From Pogostemon cablin (taxonomy: Eukaryota > Streptophyta > Magnoliopsida > Lamiales > Lamiaceae), in the NCBI GenBank assembly GCA_023678885.1, contig CM043005.1, positions 10,964,314 to 11,028,313 on the forward strand: a stretch of 64,000 bases of DNA, in the 5' to 3' direction. Position 1 is the first letter of the stretch; each line of letters opens with the position of its first letter. Shown piece after piece: positions 1-11,343 of the stretch. A model generated the notes under the pieces. That model had not been told where the DNA came from. It searched no databases and worked only from the letters and a program-made list of their open reading frames with translations. Both the position numbers and the translations under genes were made by a program.

Positions 1-234
1 TCCACAATAAACCCGATCGGTTCTAACCTTGTAAATTTTATTATTTTTTAAAGTAATTTTTATTAATTTTTTATATTTAAAAATAATAAATACATATAAA
101 AAATTTTCACATTAAACCCGATTGGTTCCAACCTTGTAAAGTCCATTTTTTTAAAAGTAATTTTTATTTGTTTTTTATTTCTAAAATAATAAATGAAGAA
201 ATGTGTATCGAAATGAGAAAATGAGTAACGAAAT
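1..234. repeat. AT-rich ~100-bp satellite, left flank
   Basis: Two copies of an AT-rich unit are seen, recognisable by the core AAACCCGATCGGTTCTAACC followed by a T-rich stretch and AATAATAAATACATA. A few bases of the CATCGAAATGA-type minisatellite follow (about 195-234). The same repeat resumes at 25015, directly after the Athila element, so the two blocks were one array before that element inserted. No coding potential is visible. Confidence 0.85.
230..234. repeat. Target-site duplication of outer Athila (left copy)
   Basis: GAAAT immediately before TGATAGG; the partner copy is at 25015-25019. Confidence 0.9.
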
Positions 235-1250
235 TGATAGGCTTTTTCTCAACACACAATTAATCGTCAAGTATGAAGGATATCAATTGTAGTTTTGAAA
301 GGTGACCAAGTTATATATCGAACCTAAGGGACGAATAATTATCAATTTAATTATATTCTAGTAGATTAAGACTATATTGAAAAATATAATGGTGGTGATA
401 TTGAGATTAAGTAACAACTAATAATTAAAATAACAAGTAAATATAACAAGAAGAAGAGATAAGTGAGTTGTGATCAAGTACGATAGTAGGTAGTTCTTCA
501 GGTAATCCGGTTCTACTTATTAATTCATCTTCCATGTGACGGTGTCCGACTCTGCCTTGTGGTTTATGGACGTATCACTAAACCATGCAAATTCGCTCTA
601 TAGACACAAGTAAATATGCGTATGACACGTGTGAATATCCTCGGAGCAAGAGATATAATTCACCCCCTTTCTAGGTACTATCAGTATCAATTATTTCCCG
701 TGCACTTAGTACTCTAACCCGATATGATCTCCCTTTATAGGTACTATGAAATTATACTCTTTACCCTACTTATTAACTCGAATATGATTCAATTAACAAG
801 TATTCATATAAGATAATTCTAATAAGACTTCGGAATCCCTTCACTTAGAATTATAACATAAAACCCTGCTCAGCAGTGAACGCACTCAACCAATAACCAA
901 GTTATGTATTTAGACTCTACACAATAATTATTGATGCACAAAACGACTGCGAGTATGGATTAAAAATACGCAATCTTATATAAAATAAACCACAAGTAGT
1001 GTTGTACGAGTTTACACACGAAGATAAATTGACTCATGAAACCTTCATAACCCTATAACTATCGAAGCGGCTCTAGCTCATGATTGATATAAGAACAATC
1101 ATGGTTAGTTGGAACGATCTTACTTGAATCTCCAGTGGAACCTCTCTTGCAGCCCCTCCAGATGATGGATGATCGCTCTCCTCTTCAATCTCTACGTCTC
1201 ATCCTCTTGATCGCGTGATATTATATGATCTACTGCTACATAAGCCTTCT

Positions 1251-1256
1251 TTTATA
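1251..1256 (-). promoter_or_regulatory. LTR TATA box
   Basis: CAAGTATAAAAG is read on the minus strand, in the middle of the LTR. The same motif occurs at the equivalent place in the three sister LTRs (10658-10663, 18048-18053, 24423-24428). Transcription would run leftward into R-U5; in this 3' copy it would read out into flanking satellite. Confidence 0.6.
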
Positions 1257-1350
1257 CTTGTTACCGTGCCTCCCGGGCCTGGAATGGGCTTTTCAAGCGA
1301 TCACACACATTGAGGGTGTAAAAATATGGATATGGTAAGTTTCAGAAGCT

Positions 1351-1600
1351 CAATTCGACTTCATCAATAGGTCGAATTGACCTACTGTAAGTCCTAGGTG
1401 CTTGATTCGACCAGATGCCCTAGTCGAATTAAAGTGACGTGGTCGAATTGGCATCTCCGCCAATCAATTCGACCTCAATTCGACCTGATGTCCAGGTCGA
1501 ATCCCCCTGTCGTGGTCGTATCCACCTTCTGCTCGTGTTATGCTACCAATTCAACCAGAAGGGCTGGTCGAATTGACCTTCTTTTAGTCGAATTTCACTC
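1351..1600. repeat. Dyad array in U3 (AATTCGACC type)
   Basis: About a dozen TTCGACC or GGTCGAA sites lie in 250 bp. The clearest dyad is 1478-1502, with perfect 10-bp arms (ATTCGACCTG and CAGGTCGAAT) around a 5-nt loop. The array starts about 95 bp upstream of the TATA box on the transcribed strand, the position of a proximal promoter element. Homologous arrays lie at 24523-24780 (other LTR), 21375-21795 (gag-protease) and 6676-7021 (3' UTR). Confidence 0.85.
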
Positions 1601-1810
1601 CTGCTTCGCCCAAACGGATGGCTTCGACTTCCTTTTTCAGATTTCAACACTTCCATTCTGATTTCCTTCGAAAAATCACTCAAATGGCTTCAGCAACACC
1701 TGATCCATTCCTTTTCACAATATATATCAGTCTATAACCGATTACAAGCTTCAAACACTTCATAATAGTACAAATTTAGGTACAAGATTCGTGAATTCAC
1801 ACACTCATCA

Positions 1811-3170
1811 AACTCCCAAACTTACATGTTGCTAGTCCCGAGGCAACACAATCAAACCAAGGAGTCGTGTATAATTCACGAGATCACCAAGTACAACAAA
1901 TATTACACATGCAATTTTATCAATTAAAAACAAGTATTTCCTGCATCATACGTATCATTCATGCAAAACATCACCCAATCATATTACCATTCGGAGTATT
2001 AAGTTATCTAGCTCACAAGATGAGTGTTTATTCTCTCACTGAAGTGCTTGTTGCACTTAAACGGTTAATATATATGCTCATACTCAATCCATACTCACGC
2101 GTAATCATAAGCTTGGCCAGGGTCTCAAAAATCAACTCACAATCAACTCATGACTAGGATCACAAAGGACTTGCTTTCGGGTTGCAATGTTGGCTCTTTG
2201 GAAAGGATATGAAAATTTAGATAAAGTGACTCAAACACTAGTAGAGAGTTACCTTGGAGGTTCTTGCTTTCTTCATTCGGCTATATATTCTCCTTCAATT
2301 TCTTCTCTTGCACTTGCAATATTTGAATTTTTCTTCTCTTTCTTGCATCAACATCATTCTTCTTTTGATAACTCGGGAACCGGTTGTAGGCACTACCCTT
2401 TTTAAACAGCAATCGGGGCACCAGTTTCAGGCACTACCCCTAGATAAGATTTAACCATACACTTGTCTTACTTTACTCAACCACATTCTATCTTCCTTCT
2501 TGCTCTTGCAATACTTATTCACCTCAACTCTCTACCAATGAATATGATATTTAAATAAGCTCAAGTAAAGGTTAAATAAGGCTCTTTTATTCGGCTTGCC
2601 AAAGAAAAAGCTTTTTAAGGCTCAAACGGGGCTATCAAAGATATACATAATCAATGGGAAGGTAAAATTTGGCTAAGTAACTCAAGTAACCAAGAATGAC
2701 CTAAGATCATATCCTAGCAATTCATCAATTGTAAGTCTCACACAAGACTCCAAGCCAAGTTCTAGAATACGTTCATATGAATGATTCTCTCAAGAATAAA
2801 CTATCATGATCAAGCATGATTAAAAGTCTCAAATCCTCACATGGGTAAATAGAATTCTTATACTCCTCATAGCACATAATCAAGATCAATTTCACAAGAA
2901 CTCTACATACTTATCAAATTATACATGCTTCTCATCAATGAAAGTTAACACATGAACATATGAATGCAAAAAATCCATGAACCCATATAACAAAATCAAT
3001 CATACAAGCTTCTCTACAAATCCCAACTCATGTATCATAGTCACTCCTCAAAATCCACATTCGAGATGATCAAATGTAGCAATATATGCATGCCACTCAT
3101 ACAAGACACACCCATCTTGTAAAGATAAAAGAAGAATGGAGATGAGATGAATCGGAGAACACAAAAAACC
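1811..3170 (-). other. Outer Athila 3' untranslated region
   Basis: Begins (plus strand) with AACTCCCAAACTTACA, which on the minus strand is the purine tract priming plus-strand synthesis. The rest matches the inner element's 11334-12600 closely, including a conserved GGCACTACCC repeat pair (about 2388-2443). No reading frame with recognisable homology is seen here. Confidence 0.75.
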
Positions 3171-4296
3171 TATAGCTCTACTCCTCCGGAGCATCATCAT
3201 CATCATCACTCATCTCATCATGCCTCCGCTCCACGATCCGGTGCAGATCACTAATGTGTCTATCCAAATTGTCAACACGATCACTCAGCTTACCAACCCA
3301 CTCATTCATGCCCTTGTATCGATCATTAAGCATGGCATAGTTGGCATTCGCGAGCTCAAGCTGTCTATTTATCTCCTGCTGATTCGTGTTGATCATGGCC
3401 AAATGCTCATTCAACAACCGGAACTGCTCTCGTGTATACTCATCTGGACCAGCCCACTGCTGCTGCCGTGGCACCGCTGGAATGAGACGAGGAACCCTCT
3501 CGCGCTGCTCTGGGATATCCATCTCATGATGCTCGTCCTTGCCTCCATGCTGCTGCTGTTGCGATGGTGGTTGCTGCTATGGATGCTGTGGTCGAAACTC
3601 TTCCTGCGCAACAATCTGTTGCAGCTCCTCAATCATACCGGCTGCACACATCTGAGCCACCATCCTTCAATCTCCTCTCGTCTGAACAGTAACGGACACA
3701 ACAGTGTGTCCCAATGAGATCATCAACCTATTCCTCTCTTCCCAACAATAGTCAGGTCACTCACACCGAAGGGAAACATGAAAGTGAGGGGCTTAGGACC
3801 CCTCGTAAATAACCAATCCCCATCTCGAAAGTGAGCAAATCTTGCCTTTACACAAGAAAACATCACCAAATCGAGCTCTCCTAGGACAGGTGTGATGTCA
3901 GTGAAATCCATGTGATAATGTCCAGCCACGGTCGTGAGCAATCCTCCAATATTCACCTTCTGAAGCCTGTGAATCCTAAACCGATTCAGCTGATAGATAA
4001 AATAAGAACACCACATTGAACTTCACCCCGTTCAGTATGCACCATAAAACGTAGAGCTCTCCCTAGACACACAACTTCTCTCAGAGCAGGCAAACAGTGT
4101 GTTGCTCAACACCCTATCCATATAATGGAGTATAGTATTCTTGATCATCGAAGTACGAGCATCTTGAGTCTTAAAATCTCCATTCTCCCCAGAAATCTCT
4201 CACCAAAATCTAATAGCATTGAAGAATCCATTCTCAATCCGAGCAATCTATGTAGGACTCTGAAATAGCACATTGAACTCCTCCGCCGACCATGTC

Positions 4297-4301
4297 CTCA
4301 T
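4297..4301. repeat. Target-site duplication of solo LTR (left)
   Basis: CTCAT, identical to 5494-5498. Confidence 0.88.
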
Positions 4302-5493
4302 TATTGGCTATTGGATCGTTTGGTTCAGCATGATCCATTAGGAAATCAAGTAAACAATTACAGTGGAAGCAAAATAATAGTTTACCTTTCTTCTGGGTTG
4401 ATGTAGAGGATGAAGAATAGTGAAACACCTCTGATCTTCTGCTGTATGACCCAAAGTCAATTTTGGTATTGTGTGGGCAACAATCTCCAGTATCCACTCA
4501 ATCTGCTCCTACACTCTCAACACGTCAAAAGTGGCATTGTGTTAGGGTTCCAGGAAGCTGAGAAGACTTATATATTGAGCTACAATAGGGACCAGGAAGA
4601 GAAATTAGATTGGGCCTCAATTAGATTTAATTAACCAAGCTTAGCCCAAAGCTTATAATTAAATCCAATAATAATAAGTCCACTAAAATATTAATACTGC
4701 ACTACCCATCCAATCCCAAAATTATATTTTGGGCTCATTCTTATTATGAGCCAAAATCTCCCCATGTTTAAGATATACAATGCCCATTAATTAATTAAGT
4801 TACTGACAACTCAAATTAATTAATATCTCATCCGAGAGTAGTATTACTGAACCTTATTATCATGTCGGAATTAATCCACTTGCAAGATTTACATGATAAA
4901 CCTTATGAGCTCCTCAAGAGGACATCATCAACCTATGTCGAACACGGATTCCTTCTATAATCAACAGCACACCATAGAGACAATACTATTTCTCAACTTA
5001 TCGAGTTTGTTGATTTAATACATGTAAATTTCACCCATTGATAAATCAAAGAAATACATAATATCCTACGTGTCGAGGTCATTGTATAGGGATTAAGAGC
5101 ACGAACATCCATAATAATAGAGATCAAGTTCTTCTATAAGTCAGTATAAGTCGAACAATATCAAGCGGTCCTGCTCAATACACGCAAGTGTACTAATGTG
5201 ATTCTATAGCCAAGATAAGCTAATACCAAATCACACTACAATCATACCGATAGAGAGTCCCCTGTCTATCTTGGTTGTGAGCATCTATTTATACTTTATA
5301 AGGAAACCAATAAAATGATCTTCCACATGTTGTCGCACATCATATTATCTATAGTATAAAGTAAGTGGACTATTGAATCGTGCATATGAATAAATTATAA
5401 GACGCAATCATTTGATTATATGATTCTCATTTCAAATAAACTATTTGAGCATTGTTCATATAAAAAACGTGACTTTTAGTCTACAATTCAACA
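4302..5493 (-). mobile_element. Solo LTR of a Ty1/copia element
   Basis: This 1192-bp copy is the reverse complement of the copia LTRs at 30065-31261 and 36972-38169. It is flanked by an exact 5-bp duplication CTCAT (4297-4301 and 5494-5498). Ends on the minus strand are TGTTGAATTG and GCCAATA. No internal copia sequence accompanies it, so it is the product of LTR-LTR recombination. It interrupts the ATHILA-ORF1-like gene. A TATATAAG-like box sits near 4565-4580 on the minus strand. Confidence 0.92.
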
Positions 5494-5498
5494 CTCAT
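5494..5498. repeat. Target-site duplication of solo LTR (right)
   Basis: CTCAT, identical to 4297-4301. Confidence 0.88.
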
Positions 5499-5935
5499 AA
5501 CTCCCCTAGCTGGAAGGTGCACTCATAAGGAAATCCCATAGGATCTTTCTCAATCGTAATAGAGCATAGAACCTCAGCCGTCACATGGAAGTATGTCGGC
5601 TTCTTCAGCTCCATAAAATGTCGGATCCCCACTTGATCAAACATCCATAAAATATCATCTCGGATCCTCATTGTGAGTATAGCATCATCATCTTGATACC
5701 TTGTTCTAGCTATCTTCTCAGAAACTTCAGCCCATTTCTCCTTTATCTCGTCCTACTTATTCATTCGGATCTTAAAGTTTGCAGGCAATCTCTCCTTAAG
5801 CCTCAACTTCTTTGTCACATTATCCTCACGAGTAGGCTTATTCTGCCTCTTCTTAGATCGAACTTCAACTTCATTTCCCTTGTCTTTTCCTTGTCCTGAA
5901 AACAATACTTCAATAACAACCAACAAGGAAAACAA

Positions 5936-7508
5936 ACTAAGTAATTGACTAGCATCCTACTCTACTCAAGACTTCAAGTTTCAATGCATAATCAACCAAA
6001 TCCAACTTGTTCCTTTCACATCCAATACAAAATCCTCTTGCTTTTCACCATGATTCCAACACCAATCAAGCATAGTAATCAATCAATCATAACCAACAAC
6101 AAGTATGCATCATTAATTCAAGCAATTCAACATGAACAATCATAAGGAATTACTCAAATTCAACAATTCTAGTCCATAATCAACATGCTCATCATCACAC
6201 TCCTTAATCACCTAATAATTCACATAAAACTCAAAGGTTCTAACATCAAGTAAGCAATCAAATCGAACCAATCAAGTATTCATATGAAATTATTCACAAC
6301 ATTCAACTATCACCATGAATCCTCAATAAAACAAGTTTAATCAACTTACCCATACCAAAATCAACACATAGAACATCAATCCTAGGGTAATTGATTTGAG
6401 AAAACATACCGTTTGTTCTGCCCATGGCTAAAATCGAACAAGTGAATGACTCTCTAAATTCATGCTAAGAACCCTAGATTACAACTAATTTTGCCCAAAT
6501 ATGTGACGAATCGAAGGGATTAAGGGTGGAATGTAGTTTAATCGGTGGGAAGATGAGTAGGACTGATGATTAGAGGCAAAGTTCTTTGATCAAAAATGAA
6601 TTCGAGTGGAGGTGATATGCAAAGTGATCAAATGGGTATGAAAATCGGGGTTAAGAACACACTTACCTGGCCCAGTTTGACCTCAATTCGACCTGTCTAC
6701 GAGGTTGAATTAACTTCATCGTGGTTGAATTGACCTTCTGGACAACTTTCACCTTCAATTCGACCTCTATTCGACTTGGTCCCATGGACAAATTGCCATG
6801 CCTCAGATCGAATCCACAAACTGTAAGTTTCAGGTCCTCCATTCAACCTCAATTCAACCTGAGTTGCTGGTCGAATTGAAATAGTCGTGGTCGAATTGGC
6901 TTCTGGAAGTTTGCACACTTCGATTGGACCTTGATTTGACCTGAAATTGGGCTACTGGATAATTTTTACCCCTCGATTCGACCTGAATGCTTGGATTCGA
7001 CCATACTCCCTGGTCGAATTGGCTCACTGACTCCAAAATTGAGTTTTCTTCATCCCCTACATACTTCAAGCATTACAACGAACATTAGGTACCAAAATAG
7101 AGCATATTTTCATCAAGAATTAATCCTAAAACTTAACATTCATTAGTAACTTCGCAAACGACATAAAACACGGAACAAAACACCACTAATCATTAGGTAA
7201 ATTGTAAAAAATTGACACATAAAAACCGATTAAAGTTTCAATATGCTGCAAAAAACAACTCCCCTAACAAATGTCACAAAGAAAAGATTATACTATCTGT
7301 ACTTATTGAGGTAAGTACATCACACTCCCCCATACTTAGTAGAAACTATAGTCGAAACTGAGTTTGCAAAGAGATGTAATTGCCGATAAGTAAGCTCTTC
7401 AAATATAAAAATTTCTTACTCACACGAATGAAATAAAGCAATAAAACAGGAGGGAAATCCCCCAACAGACGCTCATGTTTAACGCTGGAGAGTCACGACA
7501 GTATCAAT
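5936..7508 (-). other. Spacer between integrase and ORF1-like gene
   Basis: Non-coding DNA of the outer element. It contains a dyad array at 6676-7021 and, at about 7300-7400, a block matching 13200-13350 of the inner element (around ACTTAGTAGAAACTATAGT). No supported gene. Confidence 0.7.
6676..7021. repeat. Dyad array in 3' spacer (AATTCGACC type)
   Basis: At least ten TTCGACC/GGTCGAA-type sites, several decayed to TTCAACC or GGTTGAA by C-to-T change. Same arm sequence type as the LTR array of this element. Confidence 0.8.
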
Positions 7509-8429
7509 CTAGTGCAAGGTATCTTCAAAGACGACGCAAGCATCATCCGGTGACTTATAATGCTTCAATCGATGCCCATTCGCCGCGATAATGTCTCCAT
7601 CTTTGTCCATAAGCTCAAAACTCCCCCTTCCACAGGCTCTATGACTCATGAACGGACCTGTCCATTTCAACTTCAATTTCCCTGCGAAAAGCTTCAAACG
7701 AGAGTTAAAAAATAATACCTCATCACCTTGCATGAACTCCTTGTATGAGATATTAGAATCATGTCACTTCTTCATCCTTTCCTTATAAATCACTAAATTC
7801 TAATAAGCACAATTCCTAAACTCATCAAATTGATTAATGTGAGCCATCCTCAACTCTCTCACATCCTTAAGAGACAAGTTCAAGCTTCTTAAAGCCCAAA
7901 AAGCTTTGTTTTGGATCTCCACGGGTAAGTGGCACGGCTTCCCATAGACAATTTGGTACGGTGACATATCCAACACCGTCTTATAAGCAGTACGAAACCC
8001 CCACAAAACATCATCGTGCTTCATAGCCCAATCCTTCCTATTGGTTCCTACCACTTTCTCCAAAATCTGCTTCACTTGACGGTTAGAGACTTTTGCTTGC
8101 CCATTCGCTTGAGGGTGATAGGGTGTAGTAACCCTATGCTTGACACCATAATCATTAAGCACCTTCTCCAAAAGTTTATTGACTAAGTGAGAACCTCTGT
8201 CACTCACTAGTGCTCTATGAACTCCATAACGGGCAAAGATATGCTTCTTCAAGAAAGATATGGCAGTCCTCGAATCATTCAAGCGAGTAGGAATGGCTTC
8301 CACCCACTTAGAAACATAATCCACAGCTAAGAGGATGTAGAGAAATCCATTAGACAGGAGAAAAGGACCCATAAAATTGATCCCCCATACATCGAAGATC
8401 TCTACAATAATGCTCAGCTGCAGCGGCAT
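7509..8429 (-). pseudogene. Outer Athila integrase, core and C-terminus
   Basis: This is the rve-type integrase that would join element DNA to the chromosome. The 209-codon core (7800-8429) keeps FDVWGI, VSDRGSH and TTPYHPQANGQ. The first catalytic Asp is Asn (N18 of this piece) and the catalytic Glu, 36 residues after D77, is Lys (K113), so only one of the DDE residues survives. The C-terminal piece (7509-7733) is separated by a stop or frame change. Upstream, the HHCC zinc finger lost its last Cys pair at the junction near 8430. Normal Athila integrases are continuous with RT-RNase H. Confidence 0.88.
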
Positions 8430-8430
8430 C

Positions 8431-9664
8431 TCATCTCGCTACATAGGTTTCACAATCTTTAAACAAAGTAGGCCAATAGAGAGCGGATTGAAGTACCTTG
8501 GCTGCTGTCTTTTGAGCTCCGAGGTGCCCCCCATTAGGTTGTGCATGGCAAAACTCGAGAACACTCTCCATCTCCATCTCGGGCACACACCTACGGATGA
8601 TAAAATCCATGCATATTTTGTACACAAACGGATCATACCATATAAAAGTCTCAACATCCCTCTTGAATTTAGCAAGTTGATATCGGTTGAGATCTCTTGG
8701 AATTTCTCCCACGGCAATGTAATTGACATAATCCACATACCATGGATCCATCCCTTGTGTAGCAACCACACATGCTCGTTCAGCCCCTTCAACGAACACA
8801 ACCATAATCTTCTCATCTGGGAACATTTCCTCAATATAATCAAAAGAATCATCAAAATGCTCCCTTGTCTCCAACCTTGATAAGTGATCCGCCAATACGT
8901 TCTCCATACCTTTCTTATCTCGGATCTCCATGTCAAACTCTTGAAGAAGAATAATCCATCTTATGATTCTTGGCTTCGATTCCTTCTTCTCCATCAAGTA
9001 CCGAATCGCGGAATGATCCGTGTACACTATAGTTTTCATGCCAACCAAATACTGTCGAAACTTGTTGAATGCATACACCACAGCTAAAAACTCCTTTTCA
9101 GTCATAGTGTAGTTCTTTTGTACTGCATCAAAAGTTTTACTCGCATAGTAGATAGCGCATAACTTCTTTTCTCTCAGCTGCCCAAGAACCACTCCAAGTG
9201 CTGCATCACTTGCATCACACATAAGTACAAATGGCTGAGTCCAATCCGGTGTGATCAAGATAGGTGCAGTAATAAGCTCTTCTTTGAAAACCTGAAAAGT
9301 GTTAGACATTCATCATCAAAAACAAAAGGAACATCATTTTCAAGCAAATGAGACAAGGGCTTGGAGTATTTTGAAAAGTCTTTGATATATCTTCTATAAA
9401 ATCCAGCGTGTCCAAGGAAGGACCGCACTCCTCTTTCATTAGTCGGTAGTGGAAGCTTCTCAATTGCCACCACTTTCACTCTATCCACCTGCAAACCCTT
9501 GGCAGAAACATGATGCCCAAGAACAATCACATCTCTCACCATGAAGTGGCACTTCTCCCATTCAAGACAAGATTAGTTTCTTGACATCTCTTTTACAAAG
9601 TAGCAAGGTTAGATAAACAAATATCAAAGGAGGAACCAAATATAGAAAAATAATCCATGAACAC
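8431..9664 (-). pseudogene. Outer Athila RT C-terminal part, RNase H, integrase zinc finger
   Basis: From 9664 leftward, the sequence starts with the second half of the RT catalytic box (FMDYFSIFG; the family has FMDDFSVFG, so the second Asp is Tyr). The RT connection follows (9255-9542, with VRSFLGHAGFYRRYIKDFSK), then after a frameshift the RNase H (8431-9309). RNase H retains CDASD, TEKEF, YTDH and LADHLSR, so its acidic residues look intact (D32, E73, D98 of the 292-codon piece). The end is the integrase H-H-C part (CHAQPNGGHLGAQK ... DCETYV). The first half of this RT lies 9 kb away at 18725, beyond the inner element. Confidence 0.9.
9660..9664. repeat. Target-site duplication of inner Athila (left)
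   Basis: AACAC, identical to 18725-18729. Confidence 0.9.
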
Positions 9665-10657
9665 TGATAGGGGTTTTCTCAACACACAAATTAATCCTCA
9701 AGTATAAGGATATCAATTGTAGTCGCGAAGATGACCAAGTTACATTATCGAACCCACGGGACGGTTAAACATCAATTTCATTATATTCTAGTACAATTTA
9801 GACTATGTTTGGTAATTGTAAAGGTTTAAAGAGTAATAACTACTAATCGAAATAGCAAAAAGAAATAACAAGAGTTAGAGAAAAGTGAGTTGTAATCAAG
9901 AAGAATAGTAGGTAGTTCGTCGGGTCATCCAGTTTCACTAGCAATTTGTATTTTTATGTGATGGTGTCCGACTCTGCCCTGTGGTTTATGGACGCATCAA
10001 TAGACCATGCAAGTTTACTCTATAGACACAAGTAAATATGCGCTTGACACGTGTGAATAACCTCGGAGCAAGAGATATACTTCACCCCCTTTCTAGGTAC
10101 TATCATAATCAATTATCTTCCACATCTAGAATCTAACCCGATTTGATCTCCCTTTTTAGGTACTATAAAGTTATACTCTTCATCCTATTTATCAACCCGA
10201 ATTTAATTCAATTAATAAATATTCATATAAGACGGTTCTAATAAGACTTCGGAATCCCTTCACTTAGAATTATAACAATAAACCCTGCTCAGTAGTGAAC
10301 GCACTCAACCAATAACCATGTTATGTATTCAGACTCTACACAACGATCATTGATGCACAAAACGACTATGAGTATGGATTAAATATGCAATCTTATATAA
10401 AACAAACCACAGGTAGTGTTGTACGGAGTTTTACACACGAAATACGAATTACATCATGAAACTTTCATAACCCTAGAACTACCAAGGCGGTTCTAGCCCA
10501 TGATTGATCTAGGAACAATCATGGTTAGATTGATCATTCTTACTTGAACCTTCAGCGAACTTCTGTCACAACCCTTCGGATGGATCACTACCTCTACTCT
10601 TGTCTCCCTTATGATTGATGATCAAAAGCTCTTTTATTTGGACGCGATTGGTCTCCT

Positions 10658-10663
10658 TTTATA
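10658..10663 (-). promoter_or_regulatory. LTR TATA box (inner 3' LTR)
   Basis: CAAGTATAAAAG on the minus strand, same LTR position as in the three sister LTRs. Confidence 0.6.
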
Positions 10664-10757
10664 CTTGTAATCACGTCTCTAGGGCTTGGAATGGGCTTTC
10701 TAAGTGATCTCACGCGTTTCGGCCTCAAAAATCCGGATAAGGTTAGTTCCCCACGTA

Positions 10758-11116
10758 GGTTCGACCTCGTCAAACAGGTCGAACCACTAGCCACAGGTCG
10801 AACCCCAAGTCGAACCCCGCTACTGGAAGAATTCTGCACTGGTTCGACCTCTTGAATAGGTCGAACCTCTCAGGATCAGGTCGAACCCCAGGTCGAACCT
10901 CATCACTGGACAATTTCTGCTCTTGGTTCGGCCAACCGTCAGGTCGAACTCCCAACGTCGTGGTCGAACCCAGCTTCTCACGAACTGGTTCGACCATGGT
11001 TCGACCTGATGAACAGGTCGAACCCCTCGAGTCGTGGTCGAACCTACTTCCTGCACTTCTCCAACACTGGTTCGACCTGCTGGAGATGTCGAACCCTCCT
11101 CCAACAGGTCGAACCC
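10758..11116. repeat. Dyad array in U3 (GGTTCGACC type)
   Basis: About twenty TTCGACC/GGTCGAA sites in 360 bp, organised as nested pairs (two forward sites then two reverse sites). Nearly every arm has GGTT or AACC outside the core, unlike the AATT/AATT arms in the outer element. It begins about 95 bp upstream of the TATA box. Confidence 0.88.
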
Positions 11117-11333
11117 ACCTCTTTTTTTGGCGGTTTGCATGGCTTCGACTCCGTCTCTTCGATTCTTGGCACTTTCACTTCGATTTCGCTGTTCAAACCA
11201 CTCAAAGAGCTCCAATAACACCTGATTCATGTTAATTCACAATACGTATAGGTTTTCCACCTATTTCCACCTTCAAACTCTCTAAAACTAGCACAAAATA
11301 TGATGCTAAACACATGAATTTACACACTCATCA

Positions 11334-11343
11334 AACCCCCAAA
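11334..11343 (-). other. Polypurine tract of inner Athila
   Basis: TTTGGGGGTT on the minus strand, abutting the 3' LTR; the start site for plus-strand DNA synthesis in this class. Confidence 0.75.

Larger units (their letters stand above)
235..1810 (-). repeat. Outer Athila 3' LTR
   Basis: This 1576-bp LTR runs, on the plus strand, from TGATAGGC to CACTCATCA. It aligns over its length with 23408-25014. On the minus strand U3 starts at 1810, a TATA box lies at 1251-1256, and the part below about 1250 is R-U5. U3 carries the TTCGACC/GGTCGAA dyad array (1351-1600). The purine-rich tract of the element abuts it at 1811-1820. Confidence 0.93.
3178..5935 (-). pseudogene. ATHILA ORF1-like gene downstream of pol, broken
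   Basis: This lies in the position called env-like in Athila-group elements. Minus-strand pieces are: a lysine/arginine-rich basic N-terminal part (5753-5935); a middle part (about 5499-5750) containing DDILWMFDQVG; then, after the inserted solo LTR, a stretch with ARTSMIKNTILHYMDRVLSN (about 4080-4180) typical of the ATHILA ORF-1 family; then 3723-4016 and a C-terminal piece of 114 codons (3178-3522). That last piece has heptad-like spacing (coiled-coil prediction by eye) and an acidic tail SDDDDD. Stops and frame changes separate the pieces. Its function in living elements is not established; it is not obviously a membrane envelope protein, since I see no transmembrane segment. Confidence 0.65.
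9665..11333 (-). repeat. Inner Athila 3' LTR
   Basis: This 1669-bp LTR runs from TGATAGGGG to CTCATCA on the plus strand. The TATA motif is at 10658-10663 (minus). The U3 dyad array is at 10758-11116. It is followed by the polypurine tract (11334-11343 read on the minus strand as TTTGGGGGTT). Confidence 0.94.

Noticed and set aside
3220..3717. 165-codon plus-strand frame rich in Leu
   Set aside because: Antisense shadow of the ORF1-like coiled-coil region on the minus strand.
10820..11235. Overlapping frames on both strands with repeated RTxGRT or RPVxQVEP peptides in the LTRs
   Set aside because: Produced by the dyad arrays in untranslated LTR DNA; the same peptides appear in unrelated frames.
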